Shown here: piece by piece, positions 41,440 through 50,666 of the stretch
Numbering within the stretch: the first letter of the stretch is position 1
Layout of the letters: every line of letters begins with the position of its first letter
Assembly (NCBI GenBank): GCA_949297215.1
Contig: CASFRV010000011.1
Span: forward strand, 1-64,000
From: an uncultured Bacteroidales bacterium
GTDB taxonomy: Bacteria; Bacteroidota; Bacteroidia; Bacteroidales; Bacteroidaceae
Reading direction: 5' to 3'
DNA: 64,000 bases
The notes under the pieces: model-generated
The model's database searches: none
Told to the model about the DNA's origin: nothing
Seen by the model: only the letters and a program-made list of their open reading frames with translations
Made by a program: the position numbers and the translations under genes

Positions 41440-42160
41440 TGTTTCAAGCATTGCTCTCATTTTGGCCGGCGGGCACGGGCGGCGTATGGCCTGTCTGCGC
41501 CCTAAGCAGTTTGTGGATGTCGACGGTCGGCCTGTTCTTGCTTACACATTAAGCGCTTTTGCCACGCATCCCGGTGTGGATGCCGTGGCTGTCGTTTGTG
41601 TTGATGAATGGATGAGTGTTGCAGATGGATTGGGCAGGGACATTTGTGGCAGTAAGTATCTTGGAACGTTCCGCGGTGGTGAGAGCAGCGTTCTTTCGGC
41701 CCGCAACGGGGTGGAGTCGTTGTGGCGTCTCGGTTGCCGTCCCGAAGCCGTCGTACTCATACACGACGGAGTGAGGCCGTTGGTCTCGGACCGGCTCATC
41801 AGCGGTTGCCTGGAAACGTGTCAGGCGCGGGGCAATGCCGTCGCGGGGCTGCAAAGTAACGAAGCCTTCCTTGTGAGCAGCGACGGACAGTGTGCTTCGT
41901 CTTATCTGCCGCGGGCCGGTCTGTTTCGCGCGCAGACTCCCTTGGCGTTTCCTTTGGGCACGTTTCGCCGGGCGTTTGCTGCGGCCGGCGAGGAGGGGGT
42001 AAGGAGTGCCCAGTCTGTGTTTACGCTGATGGCCGGGCTGGGGGTGTGGCCGTTGCATATCGTGCAGGGCGAGAGCCGCAACTTCAAGATTACTTATCCC
42101 GACGATTTGGAACTTTTTCGTGCCTTGCTGGCCGTGCGGCATGGCTTGCAAATGGAATAA
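41432..42160 (+). CDS. IspD/TarI-like cytidylyltransferase
   Basis: A 242-residue nucleotidyltransferase of the IspD fold. ALILAGGHGRRMACLRPKQF holds the nucleotide-binding loop; IHDGVRPLVSDRLI and FKITYPDDLELFRALL are the later motifs. It could be IspD itself (MEP pathway) or make a CDP-linked polyol for the lipid pathway; the 8-base overlap with the CDP-alcohol phosphotransferase favours a lipid-related role. It starts at 41432, inside the end of the preceding gene. Codon use resembles that gene and differs from the rest of the window. Confidence 0.82.
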   Translation: MHNVSSIALILAGGHGRRMACLRPKQFVDVDGRPVLAYTLSAFATHPGVDAVAVVCVDEWMSVADGLGRDICGSKYLGTFRGGESSVLSARNGVESLWRLGCRPEAVVLIHDGVRPLVSDRLISGCLETCQARGNAVAGLQSNEAFLVSSDGQCASSYLPRAGLFRAQTPLAFPLGTFRRAFAAAGEEGVRSAQSVFTLMAGLGVWPLHIVQGESRNFKITYPDDLELFRALLAVRHGLQME

Positions 42161-42270
42161 GCCCCCTTGGGAAAACTAAAAAAGCTGAAAGGTTTTCCGA
42201 TATTTCTTATATTACGCTCACATTTACCTTTTTTCAATGAGGTGGCGGGCGGCGGCTGAAAAAAACTTTC

Positions 42271-42278
42271 TACTTTTG
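42271..42278 (+). promoter_or_regulatory. -7 box before the DUF5686 gene
   Basis: TACTTTTG, about 148 bases before the start codon. No -33 TTTG at the expected distance. Confidence 0.55.
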
Positions 42279-42425
42279 CTCCGTTTTCGCCGCGGAGGAT
42301 GTGGGCGATGGTGGGAGTAGCGGGTGATTGTTGCCGTTCGTTCCTGCCGCGTGCGCCTCTTCGGCCGCATCCCCCCGACAGCTGCCACGAGTCAGGCTGC
42401 CGGGCTATGTTGTCTCTCACGGAAT

Positions 42426-45020
42426 ATGATAAAAAGAACGCTACTTTTCCTTATTTGTCTGTTTTTCTCTTTTGCAGCCGGGGCTCAGACGCTCACGGGT
42501 ACGGTGGTCGATGCCGACAGCGGCATGCCATTGGGCTTTGTCAACGTATTCTACGAGGGGGGCGAGGCTGTGCAGACGGACGAGGCGGGAAAGTTTGCCG
42601 TCCCCTTGCACCGCGAGCGCCTTTATTTCTCGCGCATCGGCTATGACACGCGCTCGCTCCGTCCGTCGGGCGGCGACACGCTGCGCGTGGAGCTCGAGCC
42701 AAATTCGAAGCTGCTCGACGAGGCCGTTGTGCATGGGCACAAAACGAAATACAGCCGCAAGAACAACCCCGCCGTGGAGCTCATGCGCAAGGTCATTGCC
42801 GCCAAGAAGCGCAGCGACCTGAAAAGCCACGACTATTACAGCATCAACAAGTACAGCAAGCTGACGTTTGCCTTCAACGAGGTGACGGAAAAGGTTTTTC
42901 AGGAAGGCAAGTTCAAGCGCCTGCCCTTCCTGAAAGAGCACGTGGAGCACGACCCCGAGACGGGCAAGCTCATCCTGCCCATATCGGTGGACGAGAGCGT
43001 GACGCGCCTCATCTACCGCCGCCAGCCCGAGAGCGAGAAGAGCATCGTCACGGGGCAGCGCAGCAGCGGCCTCAACGATCTGTTCAACACGGGCGACATC
43101 ATGACCACCCTGCTCCAAGACTGCTTCACCGACGTCGACATCTACGAGGACGAAGTGCGCCTGCTGCAATACCCCTTCATCAGTCCCGTCTCCACCCGCT
43201 CGGCCATCAGTTTCTATCGCTTCTTCATCGAGGACACGCTCGACGTTGCCGGCGTGCGCTGCATACAGGTGAGCTTCACGCCCAACAACCCGCAGGACTT
43301 CGGCTTCACGGGCGACCTTTACGTCATGGCCGACTCGACCTACCGCATCCACCGGGTCGACATGGGCATCCCCGGCCGTTCCGATGTCAACTGGGTGGAG
43401 CGCATGCACATCAGCCAGGAGTTTGCCGAGCTGCCCACGGGCGAGCAGGTGCTCGTTCGCGACGAAATGCTCGTGCAGCTGAAAATCGTCGATTTCTTGC
43501 AGAAGTTTCAGGTGAAGCGTACGACGCAATACAGCGATTTCAGCTTCGCCACCATCCCCGACCGCGATTTCGATTTCAAGGGTGAGCAGACCACCGAGCC
43601 CGATGCCCTGATGCGCGACGAGTCGTTTTGGGCCGGCCACCGCGCCGACACGCTCAGCAGCTCCGAGGGGCGCATGGCTCTCCTTGTGCGCCGGCTCCAA
43701 CAGGTCAAGGGCTTCAAGCCCGTCTTGTGGGTGGCCAAGGCTTTCATCGAAAACTACGTCGAGACGAGCGTCAACCCCGACCGCCCCAGCAAGGTCGACA
43801 TCGGGCCCGTCAACACGTTCTTTTCGCAAAACTTCGTCGACGGCTTCCGCCTGCGCTTCGGCGCGCAGACCACGGCCAACCTCCATCCGCAGCTCTTCCT
43901 GCGCGGCTACGCGGCCTATGGCTTCAAGGACCACCGCTGGAAAGGCCTGGGCGAGGCCACCTGGTCGTTCAACAAGAAGGCCTATCTGCCGCGCGAGTAC
44001 CCGGTGAACAACTTGACGTTCACTTATACCAACGACGTCATGTCGCCAAGCGACAAGTTTCTGCCCACCGACAAGGACAACGTCTTCGTCTCGTTCAAGT
44101 GGACCAAGGTGGACCACATGATGTACTTCCGCAACTACCGCCTCACCTACGACCGCGAGTGGGCCGGCGGCCTGCGCATGACGCTGCGCCTCACCCACGA
44201 GCAGAACGAGCCCACCGGTGCCCTGTTCTACCAGCCCCTGTCGGCCGGTGCGGCGCCCGCGGCCGACGCCTCGCTCCATCTCCGCCACATCACCACGGCC
44301 GATGCCTCCTTTGCCCTGACCTATCAGCCCGGGGCCAAGTGGGTCAACACGAAGCAGCGCCGCATCGCGGCCAACCACGATGCCCCCGTCTATTCGTTCA
44401 GCCACACCGCGGGCTTCAAGGGCATCTTCGGCTCCGACTACGACTACAACCTCACCGAGCTGAGCATCTACAAACGCTTCTGGCCCGGCTCGTGGGGCAA
44501 AATCGAGGTCTATGCCAAGGGAGGCGTGCAGTGGAACCGCGTGCCCTACCCCCTGCTCTGCATGCCCGCGGCCAACCTTTCCTACATCAAGGAGGACAAC
44601 ATGTTCGCCCTCATCGACAACATGGAGTTTCTCAACGACCGCTACGCAGCCCTCATGCTTTCGTGGGATTTGAACGGGAAAATCTTCAACCGCATCCCGC
44701 TCCTGCGCAAGTTGAAGTGGCGCGAATACCTGGCCTGCAACGTCCTGTGGGGCACCCTCTCCGACAAAAACAACCCCTACCTGCCCCAAAACGCCGGGCG
44801 CACGGACCTCTTCCATTTTCCCGGCCATTTCAATGCCGACGGCACCTATTCTTATCAGTCGGCGCTCATGGACAAAAAGACGCCCTACGTCGAGGTGGTG
44901 GCCGGCATCCACAACATCTTCAAGCTGCTCCACGTCGAATACGTGCGTCGTCTCACCTATCTCGACCGCCCCGGCGTCGAAAAGTGGGGCATTCGCTTCA
45001 TGATACGCATGACGTTCTGA
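42426..45020 (+). CDS. DUF5686 outer-membrane protein with carboxypeptidase-like domain
   Basis: An 864-residue outer-membrane protein. The start at 42426 is the first Met of a signal peptide (MIKRTLLFLICLFFSFAAGA); the frame is open 34 codons upstream without such features. Residues 20-105 are a CarboxypepD_reg-like beta domain (LTGTVVDADSGMPLGFVNVF). The following DUF5686 region (YYSINKYSKLTFAFNEVTE, TQYSDFSFATIPDRDFDFKG) runs into a C-terminal beta-barrel (about 500-864) ending in WGIRFMIRMTF. It lacks a TonB-dependent plug. Function is unknown. It is monocistronic. Confidence 0.9.
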   Translation: MIKRTLLFLICLFFSFAAGAQTLTGTVVDADSGMPLGFVNVFYEGGEAVQTDEAGKFAVPLHRERLYFSRIGYDTRSLRPSGGDTLRVELEPNSKLLDEAVVHGHKTKYSRKNNPAVELMRKVIAAKKRSDLKSHDYYSINKYSKLTFAFNEVTEKVFQEGKFKRLPFLKEHVEHDPETGKLILPISVDESVTRLIYRRQPESEKSIVTGQRSSGLNDLFNTGDIMTTLLQDCFTDVDIYEDEVRLLQYPFISPVSTRSAISFYRFFIEDTLDVAGVRCIQVSFTPNNPQDFGFTGDLYVMADSTYRIHRVDMGIPGRSDVNWVERMHISQEFAELPTGEQVLVRDEMLVQLKIVDFLQKFQVKRTTQYSDFSFATIPDRDFDFKGEQTTEPDALMRDESFWAGHRADTLSSSEGRMALLVRRLQQVKGFKPVLWVAKAFIENYVETSVNPDRPSKVDIGPVNTFFSQNFVDGFRLRFGAQTTANLHPQLFLRGYAAYGFKDHRWKGLGEATWSFNKKAYLPREYPVNNLTFTYTNDVMSPSDKFLPTDKDNVFVSFKWTKVDHMMYFRNYRLTYDREWAGGLRMTLRLTHEQNEPTGALFYQPLSAGAAPAADASLHLRHITTADASFALTYQPGAKWVNTKQRRIAANHDAPVYSFSHTAGFKGIFGSDYDYNLTELSIYKRFWPGSWGKIEVYAKGGVQWNRVPYPLLCMPAANLSYIKEDNMFALIDNMEFLNDRYAALMLSWDLNGKIFNRIPLLRKLKWREYLACNVLWGTLSDKNNPYLPQNAGRTDLFHFPGHFNADGTYSYQSALMDKKTPYVEVVAGIHNIFKLLHVEYVRRLTYLDRPGVEKWGIRFMIRMTF

Positions 45021-45059
45021 CAGCGGCGCGTCCCAGCGGCAGCGCTGTCAGAAAGTCTG

Positions 45060-45098
45060 AGGAGCGCATCGGCCCGGGCCGGTGCGCTCCTCTGTTTT
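45060..45098 (+). terminator. Terminator after the DUF5686 gene
   Basis: AGGAGCGCATCGGCC / GGCCGGTGCGCTCCT stem then CTGTTTTG. Confidence 0.8.
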
Positions 45099-45120
45099 GC
45101 GTGCTGTCTGTCGCGGCAAC

Positions 45121-45167
45121 AAAAATCCCCGGGAGGCTCTGCGCCGTCACGGCGTGCTCCCGGGGAA
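45121..45167 (-). terminator. Terminator after the CMD-cupin gene
   Basis: On the minus strand CCCCGGGAG...CTCCCGGGG encloses an inner GCCGTGACGGC stem and is followed by TTTTTG. Confidence 0.85.
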
Positions 45168-45203
45168 GGGTGTCATCCTTTCCTATCCAAACAATTCAGC
45201 AGT

Positions 45204-46028
45204 TCAATGTTTTTCGAGCTTGGCGTATTCCTCGTCCGTCACGGGTTCGAGCCATTCGTTCGAGGTGTCCTCGCCCGCAATTTCGAAAGCCAGGTGGGCA
45301 AACCAGCTGTCGGCGGCAGCTCCGTGCCAGTGTTTCACGTTGGCCGGGATGTGCACCACGTCGCCCGGGCGCATCTCTACGGCAGGTTTGCCTTCCTCCT
45401 GATACCAGCCGTGGCCGGCCACGCACACAAGCATCTGCCCGCCGCCCTTCGAGGCGTGGTGGATGTGCCAGTTGTTGCGGCAGCCGGGCTCAAACGTCAC
45501 GTTCGAGAAGGGCACCTGCTCCGTCGATATGCGGGCCAGGTAGCTGTTGCCGATGAAATATTTCGCATAAGCCGTGTTGGGCTCGCCGATGGGGAATATC
45601 ATTTCGCGCTGGAAGGCAGCCTTGCCGCCGTCGCCCTCGGTGTCGTCGGCCCATACGTCCTTGGCCATGCGGAAAGCGCCCCAGGCATTGGGCCAGCCGG
45701 CGTAGAAGGCAATGTGCGTGAGCATTTCCGAGATTTCCGTGCGCGTCACGCCGTTCTGTTTGGCAAATTGCAGGTGGTGCGTGAGCGACGAGTCGATGAT
45801 GCCCTTACCCACGAGCGTGGCTATCGTCACCATGCTGCGGTCGTGGGGGCTCAGGCCCGGACGGTTCCACACCTGGCCGAAGAGGACGTCGTCGTTCAGT
45901 TCGGCAAACTTGGGGGCCAGCTCGCCGAGCTGTGTGCGGCCGGCTGTTTGCGTGATTTTTTCTTGTGCCATGGTAAATTGTATTTGACTGGCAGATAAAA
46001 GCAGAGCCAGGATAAACGTTTTCTTCAT
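45204..46028 (-). CDS. Exported carboxymuconolactone-decarboxylase/cupin fusion
   Basis: A 274-residue exported protein with signal peptide MKKTFILALLLSASQIQFTM. Residues 35-120 are a carboxymuconolactone decarboxylase/AhpD-like domain (RSMVTIATLVGKGIIDSSLT, HLQFAKQNGVTRTEISEML) but without the CxxC redox pair. Residues 160-260 are a cupin with metal ligands WHIHHASKGG, GDVVHIPANVKHWHG. Such fusions are often annotated as exported quinol- or lactone-handling proteins, but the substrate is unknown. It is monocistronic, with its own -7 box and terminator. Confidence 0.88.
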   Translation of the reverse strand: MKKTFILALLLSASQIQFTMAQEKITQTAGRTQLGELAPKFAELNDDVLFGQVWNRPGLSPHDRSMVTIATLVGKGIIDSSLTHHLQFAKQNGVTRTEISEMLTHIAFYAGWPNAWGAFRMAKDVWADDTEGDGGKAAFQREMIFPIGEPNTAYAKYFIGNSYLARISTEQVPFSNVTFEPGCRNNWHIHHASKGGGQMLVCVAGHGWYQEEGKPAVEMRPGDVVHIPANVKHWHGAAADSWFAHLAFEIAGEDTSNEWLEPVTDEEYAKLEKH

Positions 46029-46337
46029 GATCGTAATGTTTTAGGCGGGGTTGATAAAAGCGTTGTTGCGGGCCGGAGCGCGGGGCGTCCCCTTTTTCCG
46101 TCCGACAGGGCAAAGGTACGTCCTTCTCCAAGCACGTGCATAACACAAATAACGGTTGCTTGTAACCATTTCACTGAAAATGCGCTTCCCGCCCCCGTCC
46201 GGGGGCTCCGTGCCTCCGTCCGCCGGCCGGGCTGCAGCGTTTTCGTCATTTTCCGGCGCGAAGTTTTGGGCAGATGCAAAACAAGTCGTACATTCGTCGC
46301 CGCAAGTTACCATGAAAACACTTCAAAACGTTACCTT
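46029..46337. other. Divergent intergenic region
   Basis: A 309-base gap between the CMD-cupin gene and the transporter. It holds the minus-strand -7 box at 46111. For the transporter, TACATTCG near 46284 is only a weak -7 candidate. CCCCCGTCCGGGGG near 46193 is a short hairpin. Confidence 0.55.
46111..46118 (-). promoter_or_regulatory. -7 box of the CMD-cupin gene
   Basis: TACCTTTG on the minus strand, about 82 bases before the start codon. The -33 TTTG is not evident. Confidence 0.55.
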
Positions 46338-48197
46338 ATGACTGCGACTCTTATCATTTTCTTTGCCACGATCGTGTTGTTCCTCGTCGGGAAGATACGG
46401 TCCGACATTGTGGCGCTCTGCTCCATGGCCGCCTTGCTGGCCACGGGCGTGCTGACGCCGTCCGAGGCGTTGGCCGGGTTCTCCAACAGTGCCGTCATCA
46501 TGATGGTGGGTCTTTTCGTTGTGGGCGGAGCCGTGTTCCAGACGGGTCTGGCCCGCACCATCAGCGGCCGTCTGCTGCGTCTGGCCGGCACCAGCCAGAA
46601 GAAACTTTTCTTTCTCGTCGTGCTCGTCACGGCCTGCGTGGCGGCCTTCGTCAGCAACACGGGCACGGTGGCCCTGCTCCTGCCCATCGTGCTGGCCATG
46701 GCCAAGACCTCGGGCACCCATCCCGGCATGCTCATGATGCCCCTGGCCTTTGCCAGCAGCATGGGTGGCATCATCACGCTCATCGGTACGCCACCCAACC
46801 TCATCGTCGACGGCTACCTGCGTGAGCACGGCTTCGGCGGTTTCGGCTTCTTCGAGTTCACGCCCATCGGTCTCGTCTGCCTGGCCGTCGGCCTGTTGCT
46901 GCTCTATCCCCTCTGCCGCTTCTTCCTGGGGCGCCGCAAGAAGGGCGACGACCAGGCGTCCGACGACGCCAAGTCGCTCGACGAGCTGCTCCACGAGTAC
47001 CGCGTCGACGAGCTGGTCCACCGTGTGCGCGTGGGCAGCGGCTCGCGTCTGGCCGGCCGCAGCGTCGGCGAGCTCGACATCCACCACGCCTGCGGCATCA
47101 CCCTGCTCGAAGTGCGCCGTGGCCACAAGTCGCTGGCCTCGACGCTCCTTTCCTCCCCCATCCAGGAGCGTGTGGGCCCCGAGACGGTGCTCGATGCCGA
47201 CGACCTCATCTATCTGCTCGGCCACGAGGACGCCGTGCGCAGCTTCTGCCAGCGCTACGACGTCACCTACCTGCCCGACAGCGACGAGGAGGGGCGCGGC
47301 AAGCTCGACTATTATGAGATAGGTCTCTCCGAGATGGTGCTCACGCCCGGCTCGGCCCTCGTGGGGCGCACGGTGGCCGCCGCCAACCTGCGCGAGCGCT
47401 TCGGGCTCAACATCCTGGCCGTCAAGCACGGCTCGCGCTACATCACCGAGGACGTCGAGCGCCAGCGCCTTTCGGCCGGCGACATGATGCTTGTGCACGG
47501 TCCGTGGATGGGCATCGAGAGCCTGGGCAAGAAGCGTCGCGAATGGCTCGTCATCGGCAACCCCGCCGAGGCCGAGGAGCAGGCACCCCTCAACCACAAA
47601 GCCCCGCTGGCCGCCGCCATCATGGTGGCCATGGTGCTGGTCATGGTCTTTGCCGACCAGCTGGGCGTCGAGCCCTCGGCCGCCGTCATCGTGGCCGGGC
47701 TGCTCATCGTCCTGTTGCGGTGTGTGCGCAGCGTCGACGCCGCCTATAAGATGATAGGCTGGGAGAGCATCGTGCTCATTGCCGCCATGATGCCCATGTC
47801 CACCGCGCTCGAAAAGACGGGCATCTCGGCCGCCATCGCCAACGGCCTGGTCGATACGCTCCACGGCCACGGCCCCATCGCCGCCCTGGCCGGTGTCTAT
47901 CTGGTCACGTCGCTCCTCTCCACCTTCATCAGCAACTCGGCCACGGCCATCCTCGTGGCCCCCATCGCCATGCAGACGGCCGTGCAGATGGGCGTCGACC
48001 CCGCTCCCTTCATGATGACGGCTGCCGTGGCCGCCAGCGCCTGCTTTGCCGCCCCCATCTCCACCCCGCCCAACGCCATGGTCATGAGCGCCGGCCGCTA
48101 CACCTTCATGGACTACGTCAAGGTGGGCGTGCCCTTGCAGGTGGCCATCGGCATCGTGGCCGTGCTCGTCATCCCCCTGTTCTTCCCCTTCGCCTGA
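46338..48197 (+). CDS. SLC13-type transporter with two RCK_C domains
   Basis: A 619-residue inner-membrane transporter of the SLC13/DASS (ArsB/NhaD-like) superfamily. The repeated substrate motifs are VSNTGTVALLLP with TPPNLIVDGY in the first half and ISNSATAILVAP with TPPNAMVMSAG in the second. Two TrkA_C/RCK_C regulatory domains (about 215-300 and 320-395; GSRLAGRSVGELD, GSALVGRTVAAAN) sit in the central cytoplasmic loop. Likely cargo is a di- or tricarboxylate or sulfate with sodium. Start at 46338 is chosen because the first helix begins there. A large hairpin terminator follows. Confidence 0.93.
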   Translation: MTATLIIFFATIVLFLVGKIRSDIVALCSMAALLATGVLTPSEALAGFSNSAVIMMVGLFVVGGAVFQTGLARTISGRLLRLAGTSQKKLFFLVVLVTACVAAFVSNTGTVALLLPIVLAMAKTSGTHPGMLMMPLAFASSMGGIITLIGTPPNLIVDGYLREHGFGGFGFFEFTPIGLVCLAVGLLLLYPLCRFFLGRRKKGDDQASDDAKSLDELLHEYRVDELVHRVRVGSGSRLAGRSVGELDIHHACGITLLEVRRGHKSLASTLLSSPIQERVGPETVLDADDLIYLLGHEDAVRSFCQRYDVTYLPDSDEEGRGKLDYYEIGLSEMVLTPGSALVGRTVAAANLRERFGLNILAVKHGSRYITEDVERQRLSAGDMMLVHGPWMGIESLGKKRREWLVIGNPAEAEEQAPLNHKAPLAAAIMVAMVLVMVFADQLGVEPSAAVIVAGLLIVLLRCVRSVDAAYKMIGWESIVLIAAMMPMSTALEKTGISAAIANGLVDTLHGHGPIAALAGVYLVTSLLSTFISNSATAILVAPIAMQTAVQMGVDPAPFMMTAAVAASACFAAPISTPPNAMVMSAGRYTFMDYVKVGVPLQVAIGIVAVLVIPLFFPFA

Positions 48198-48218
48198 CGG
48201 CCCCGCCGCCGGCCCATC

Positions 48219-48290
48219 CCTGCGCCCCCGCCCGTCGCAAAGGTCCGTACGCTTTCCTTTGCGCCGGCCGGGGGCGCAGGACTGTTTTTA
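48219..48290 (+). terminator. Branched terminator after the SLC13 gene
   Basis: Outer stem CCTGCGCCCCCG/CGGGGGCGCAGG, inner stem CGCAAAGG/CCTTTGCG, then ACTGTTTTTA. Confidence 0.82.
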
Positions 48291-48420
48291 CGGCCGATTT
48301 TTTGCAAAGCACAATTTGCAAAAAATGAGAGCCTTGCACAGTTTGTTGAAAAATGAGTTAAGATTTGCCCAAGCCTCGGTACAAAAGAAAAGAAAACGGA
48401 CGGAAGCGAAATCTTTTTCG

Positions 48421-48428
48421 TACTTTTG
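48421..48428 (+). promoter_or_regulatory. -7 box of pckA
   Basis: TACTTTTG, about 93 bases before the pckA start at 48521. No -33 TTTG. Confidence 0.6.
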
Positions 48429-48520
48429 CGACGGCCAAACCGGATTGCGCCCCCTGCAAGGGGTGTTCGGCGGCAGCCATGCGAAGAAACCAGAAAACCA
48501 TTTTTAATTATAAAAACATC

Positions 48521-50128
48521 ATGGCAACATTAGATTTAAGCAAGTACGGTATTACCGACGTCAAAGAAGTGCTGCACAATCCCTCCTACGAAGTGCTCTT
48601 CGAAGAGGAAACGAAAGACAGCCTCGAAGGCTACGAAAAAGGTCAAGTGACCGAGCTCGGCGCCGTCAACGTCATGACCGGTATCTATACGGGCCGTTCG
48701 CCGAAGGACAAGTTCTTCGTTATGAACGAAGCCAGCAAGGACTCCATCTGGTGGACGAGCGACGAATACAAGAACGACAACAAGCCTTGCTCCGAAGAGG
48801 CTTGGGCCGACCTCAAGGCCAAGGCCGTTAAGCAGCTCTCGGGCAAGCGCCTCTTTGTCATGGATACGTTCTGCGGTGCCAACCCCGCTACGCGTCTCAA
48901 GGTGCGCTTCATCATGGAAGTGGCCTGGCAGGCCCACTTCGTGAAGAACATGTTCATCCGCCCCACGGCCGAGGAACTGGAAAACTACGGAGAGCCCGAC
49001 TTCGTTTCCTTTAATGCTGCCAAGGCCAAGGTCGACAACTACAAGGAGCTGGGCCTGAACTCTGAGACGGCCACCGTCTTCAACCTCAAGACCAACGAGC
49101 AGGTCATCCTCAACACGTGGTATGGCGGCGAGATGAAGAAGGGTATCTTCTCCATCATGAACTATCTGAACCCGCTCCGCGGCATCGCCTCGATGCACTG
49201 CTCTGCCAACACCAACAAGGAAGGCACCGACACGGCCATCTTCTTCGGTCTCTCCGGTACGGGCAAGACGACCCTCTCCACCGACCCGAAGCGTCTCCTC
49301 ATCGGCGACGACGAGCACGGCTGGGACGATGAAGGCGTCTTCAACTACGAGGGCGGCTGCTATGCCAAGGTGATCAACCTCGACAAGGAGAGCGAGCCCG
49401 ATATCTATAACGCCATCCGTCGCGACGCCCTCTTGGAGAACGTAACGGTCGACGCTGCCGGCAAGATCGACTTCGCCGACAAGAGCGTGACGGAGAACAC
49501 CCGTGTGTCCTACCCCATCGACCACATCGAAAACATCGTGAAGCCCATCTCCAAGGGCCCGCACGCACACCAGGTTATCTTCCTTTCGGCCGACGCCTTC
49601 GGCGTGCTGCCTCCCGTTTCCATCCTCGACGCCGAGCAGACGAAGTACTACTTCCTCTCGGGCTTCACGGCCAAGCTCGCCGGTACGGAGCGCGGCATCA
49701 CCGAGCCCACGCCGACCTTCTCGGCCTGCTTCGGTGCAGCCTTCCTGAGCCTGCATCCCACGAAGTACGCCGAAGAGCTCGTTAAGAAGATGGAAAAGGT
49801 GGGTGCCAAGGCTTACCTCGTCAACACGGGCTGGAACGGTACGGGCAAGCGCATCTCCATCCGCGATACGCGCGGCATCATCGACGCCATCCTCGACGGT
49901 TCCATCGACAAGGCTCCCACGAAGACCATTCCTTACTTCAACTTCGTTGTGCCTACGGAGCTCCCCGGCGTCGACACGGGCATCCTCGACCCGCGCGACA
50001 CGTATGCCGACGCTGCTCAGTGGGACGAAAAGGCCAAGGACCTCGCCGCCCGCTTCATCAAGAACTTCGTCAAGTTCGAAGGCAACGCTGCCGGTAAGGC
50101 CCTCGTTGCTGCCGGCCCGAAGCTCTAA
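48521..50128 (+). CDS. pckA: Phosphoenolpyruvate carboxykinase (ATP)
   Basis: PckA, 535 residues, interconverts oxaloacetate and phosphoenolpyruvate; in Bacteroidota it mainly fixes CO2 toward succinate fermentation. [11 protein letters not shown], the kinase loop [13 protein letters not shown] (near residue 243), the metal site [25 protein letters not shown] region and [15 protein letters not shown] are intact. Start at 48521 ([11 protein letters not shown]) is preferred to earlier ATGs because it follows the promoter leader and matches family length. Its codon use is the biased type of a highly expressed gene. A perfect terminator palindrome follows. Confidence 0.97.
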   Translation: MATLDLSKYGITDVKEVLHNPSYEVLFEEETKDSLEGYEKGQVTELGAVNVMTGIYTGRSPKDKFFVMNEASKDSIWWTSDEYKNDNKPCSEEAWADLKAKAVKQLSGKRLFVMDTFCGANPATRLKVRFIMEVAWQAHFVKNMFIRPTAEELENYGEPDFVSFNAAKAKVDNYKELGLNSETATVFNLKTNEQVILNTWYGGEMKKGIFSIMNYLNPLRGIASMHCSANTNKEGTDTAIFFGLSGTGKTTLSTDPKRLLIGDDEHGWDDEGVFNYEGGCYAKVINLDKESEPDIYNAIRRDALLENVTVDAAGKIDFADKSVTENTRVSYPIDHIENIVKPISKGPHAHQVIFLSADAFGVLPPVSILDAEQTKYYFLSGFTAKLAGTERGITEPTPTFSACFGAAFLSLHPTKYAEELVKKMEKVGAKAYLVNTGWNGTGKRISIRDTRGIIDAILDGSIDKAPTKTIPYFNFVVPTELPGVDTGILDPRDTYADAAQWDEKAKDLAARFIKNFVKFEGNAAGKALVAAGPKL

Positions 50129-50160
50129 GCCGCTGACCGGTCATACCGCTCTATAAAGTA

Positions 50161-50200
50161 AAGGGAGCGTCGGACATGTCCGACGCTCCCTTTCGTTTTT
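50161..50200 (+). terminator. Terminator after pckA
   Basis: Perfect 32-base palindrome AAGGGAGCGTCGG...CCGACGCTCCCTT followed by TCGTTTTT. It may also act on the convergent lysis-like cassette. Confidence 0.9.
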
Positions 50201-50243
50201 CGTCGCCCGCATGGGCGGTGGAGCTTTCCTCGGGGCGGGGCTG

Positions 50244-50666
50244 TCAGCGGCGCCGGCCGGCGGCGTAGGCAGCCGCGGCCACCACGGCTGCCACGGCCAG
50301 CAGCGTCAGGGCGTGGCGCGCCGTTTTGCCCGGTGTGGCGGCCGTCGTGGCGGCGGGCACGGCCAGCTTCACCGTGTCGCGGCGCAGGCGCACCAGCGTG
50401 TCGTGCACCGTGCGGTCGCGAAACTTCGTGCGCTCGCGGTAGCGGTAGGCCACCACCGTGTCGCCCCGCACGACGATGCGTTCGCTCGTGCTGTCCACGA
50501 TGAGCGCCCGCACGTCGCTCTCGCGCGTGGCGCGTACCGTGTCGTGCACCGTCTGCGGCAGGGGCACCACCGCCGTGCGCGGTGTGCGGCAGCCCGTCGT
50601 GAGGGCCGCCACGGCCAGGCAGAGCGGCAGGCGCAGCGCCCGGTGGCCGATGTCAGTGCGTCGCAT
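50244..50666 (-). CDS. Spanin-like lipoprotein with C-terminal membrane helix
   Basis: A 140-residue protein. The N terminus is a lipoprotein signal (LPLCLAVAALTTGC, lipid Cys about residue 26; the -3 position is Thr, so the lipobox is weak). The middle is charged and beta-like with alternating V/D/R (RALIVDSTSERIVVRGDTVV). The C terminus has one membrane helix (ALTLLAVAAVVAAAAYAAG) and ends RRR. A lipid anchor at one end and a membrane helix at the other is the plan of a unimolecular spanin. It overlaps the amidase by 14 bases. Function as a spanin is inferred from layout and neighbour, not from sequence similarity. Confidence 0.7.
   Translation of the reverse strand: MRRTDIGHRALRLPLCLAVAALTTGCRTPRTAVVPLPQTVHDTVRATRESDVRALIVDSTSERIVVRGDTVVAYRYRERTKFRDRTVHDTLVRLRRDTVKLAVPAATTAATPGKTARHALTLLAVAAVVAAAAYAAGRRR

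Larger units (their letters stand above)
48198..48520. other. Intergenic region before pckA
   Basis: A 323-base gap with the transporter terminator (48219-48290), then an AT-richer stretch with the pckA -7 box at 48421 and an A-rich segment right before the pckA start. Nothing else is recognised. Confidence 0.6.
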
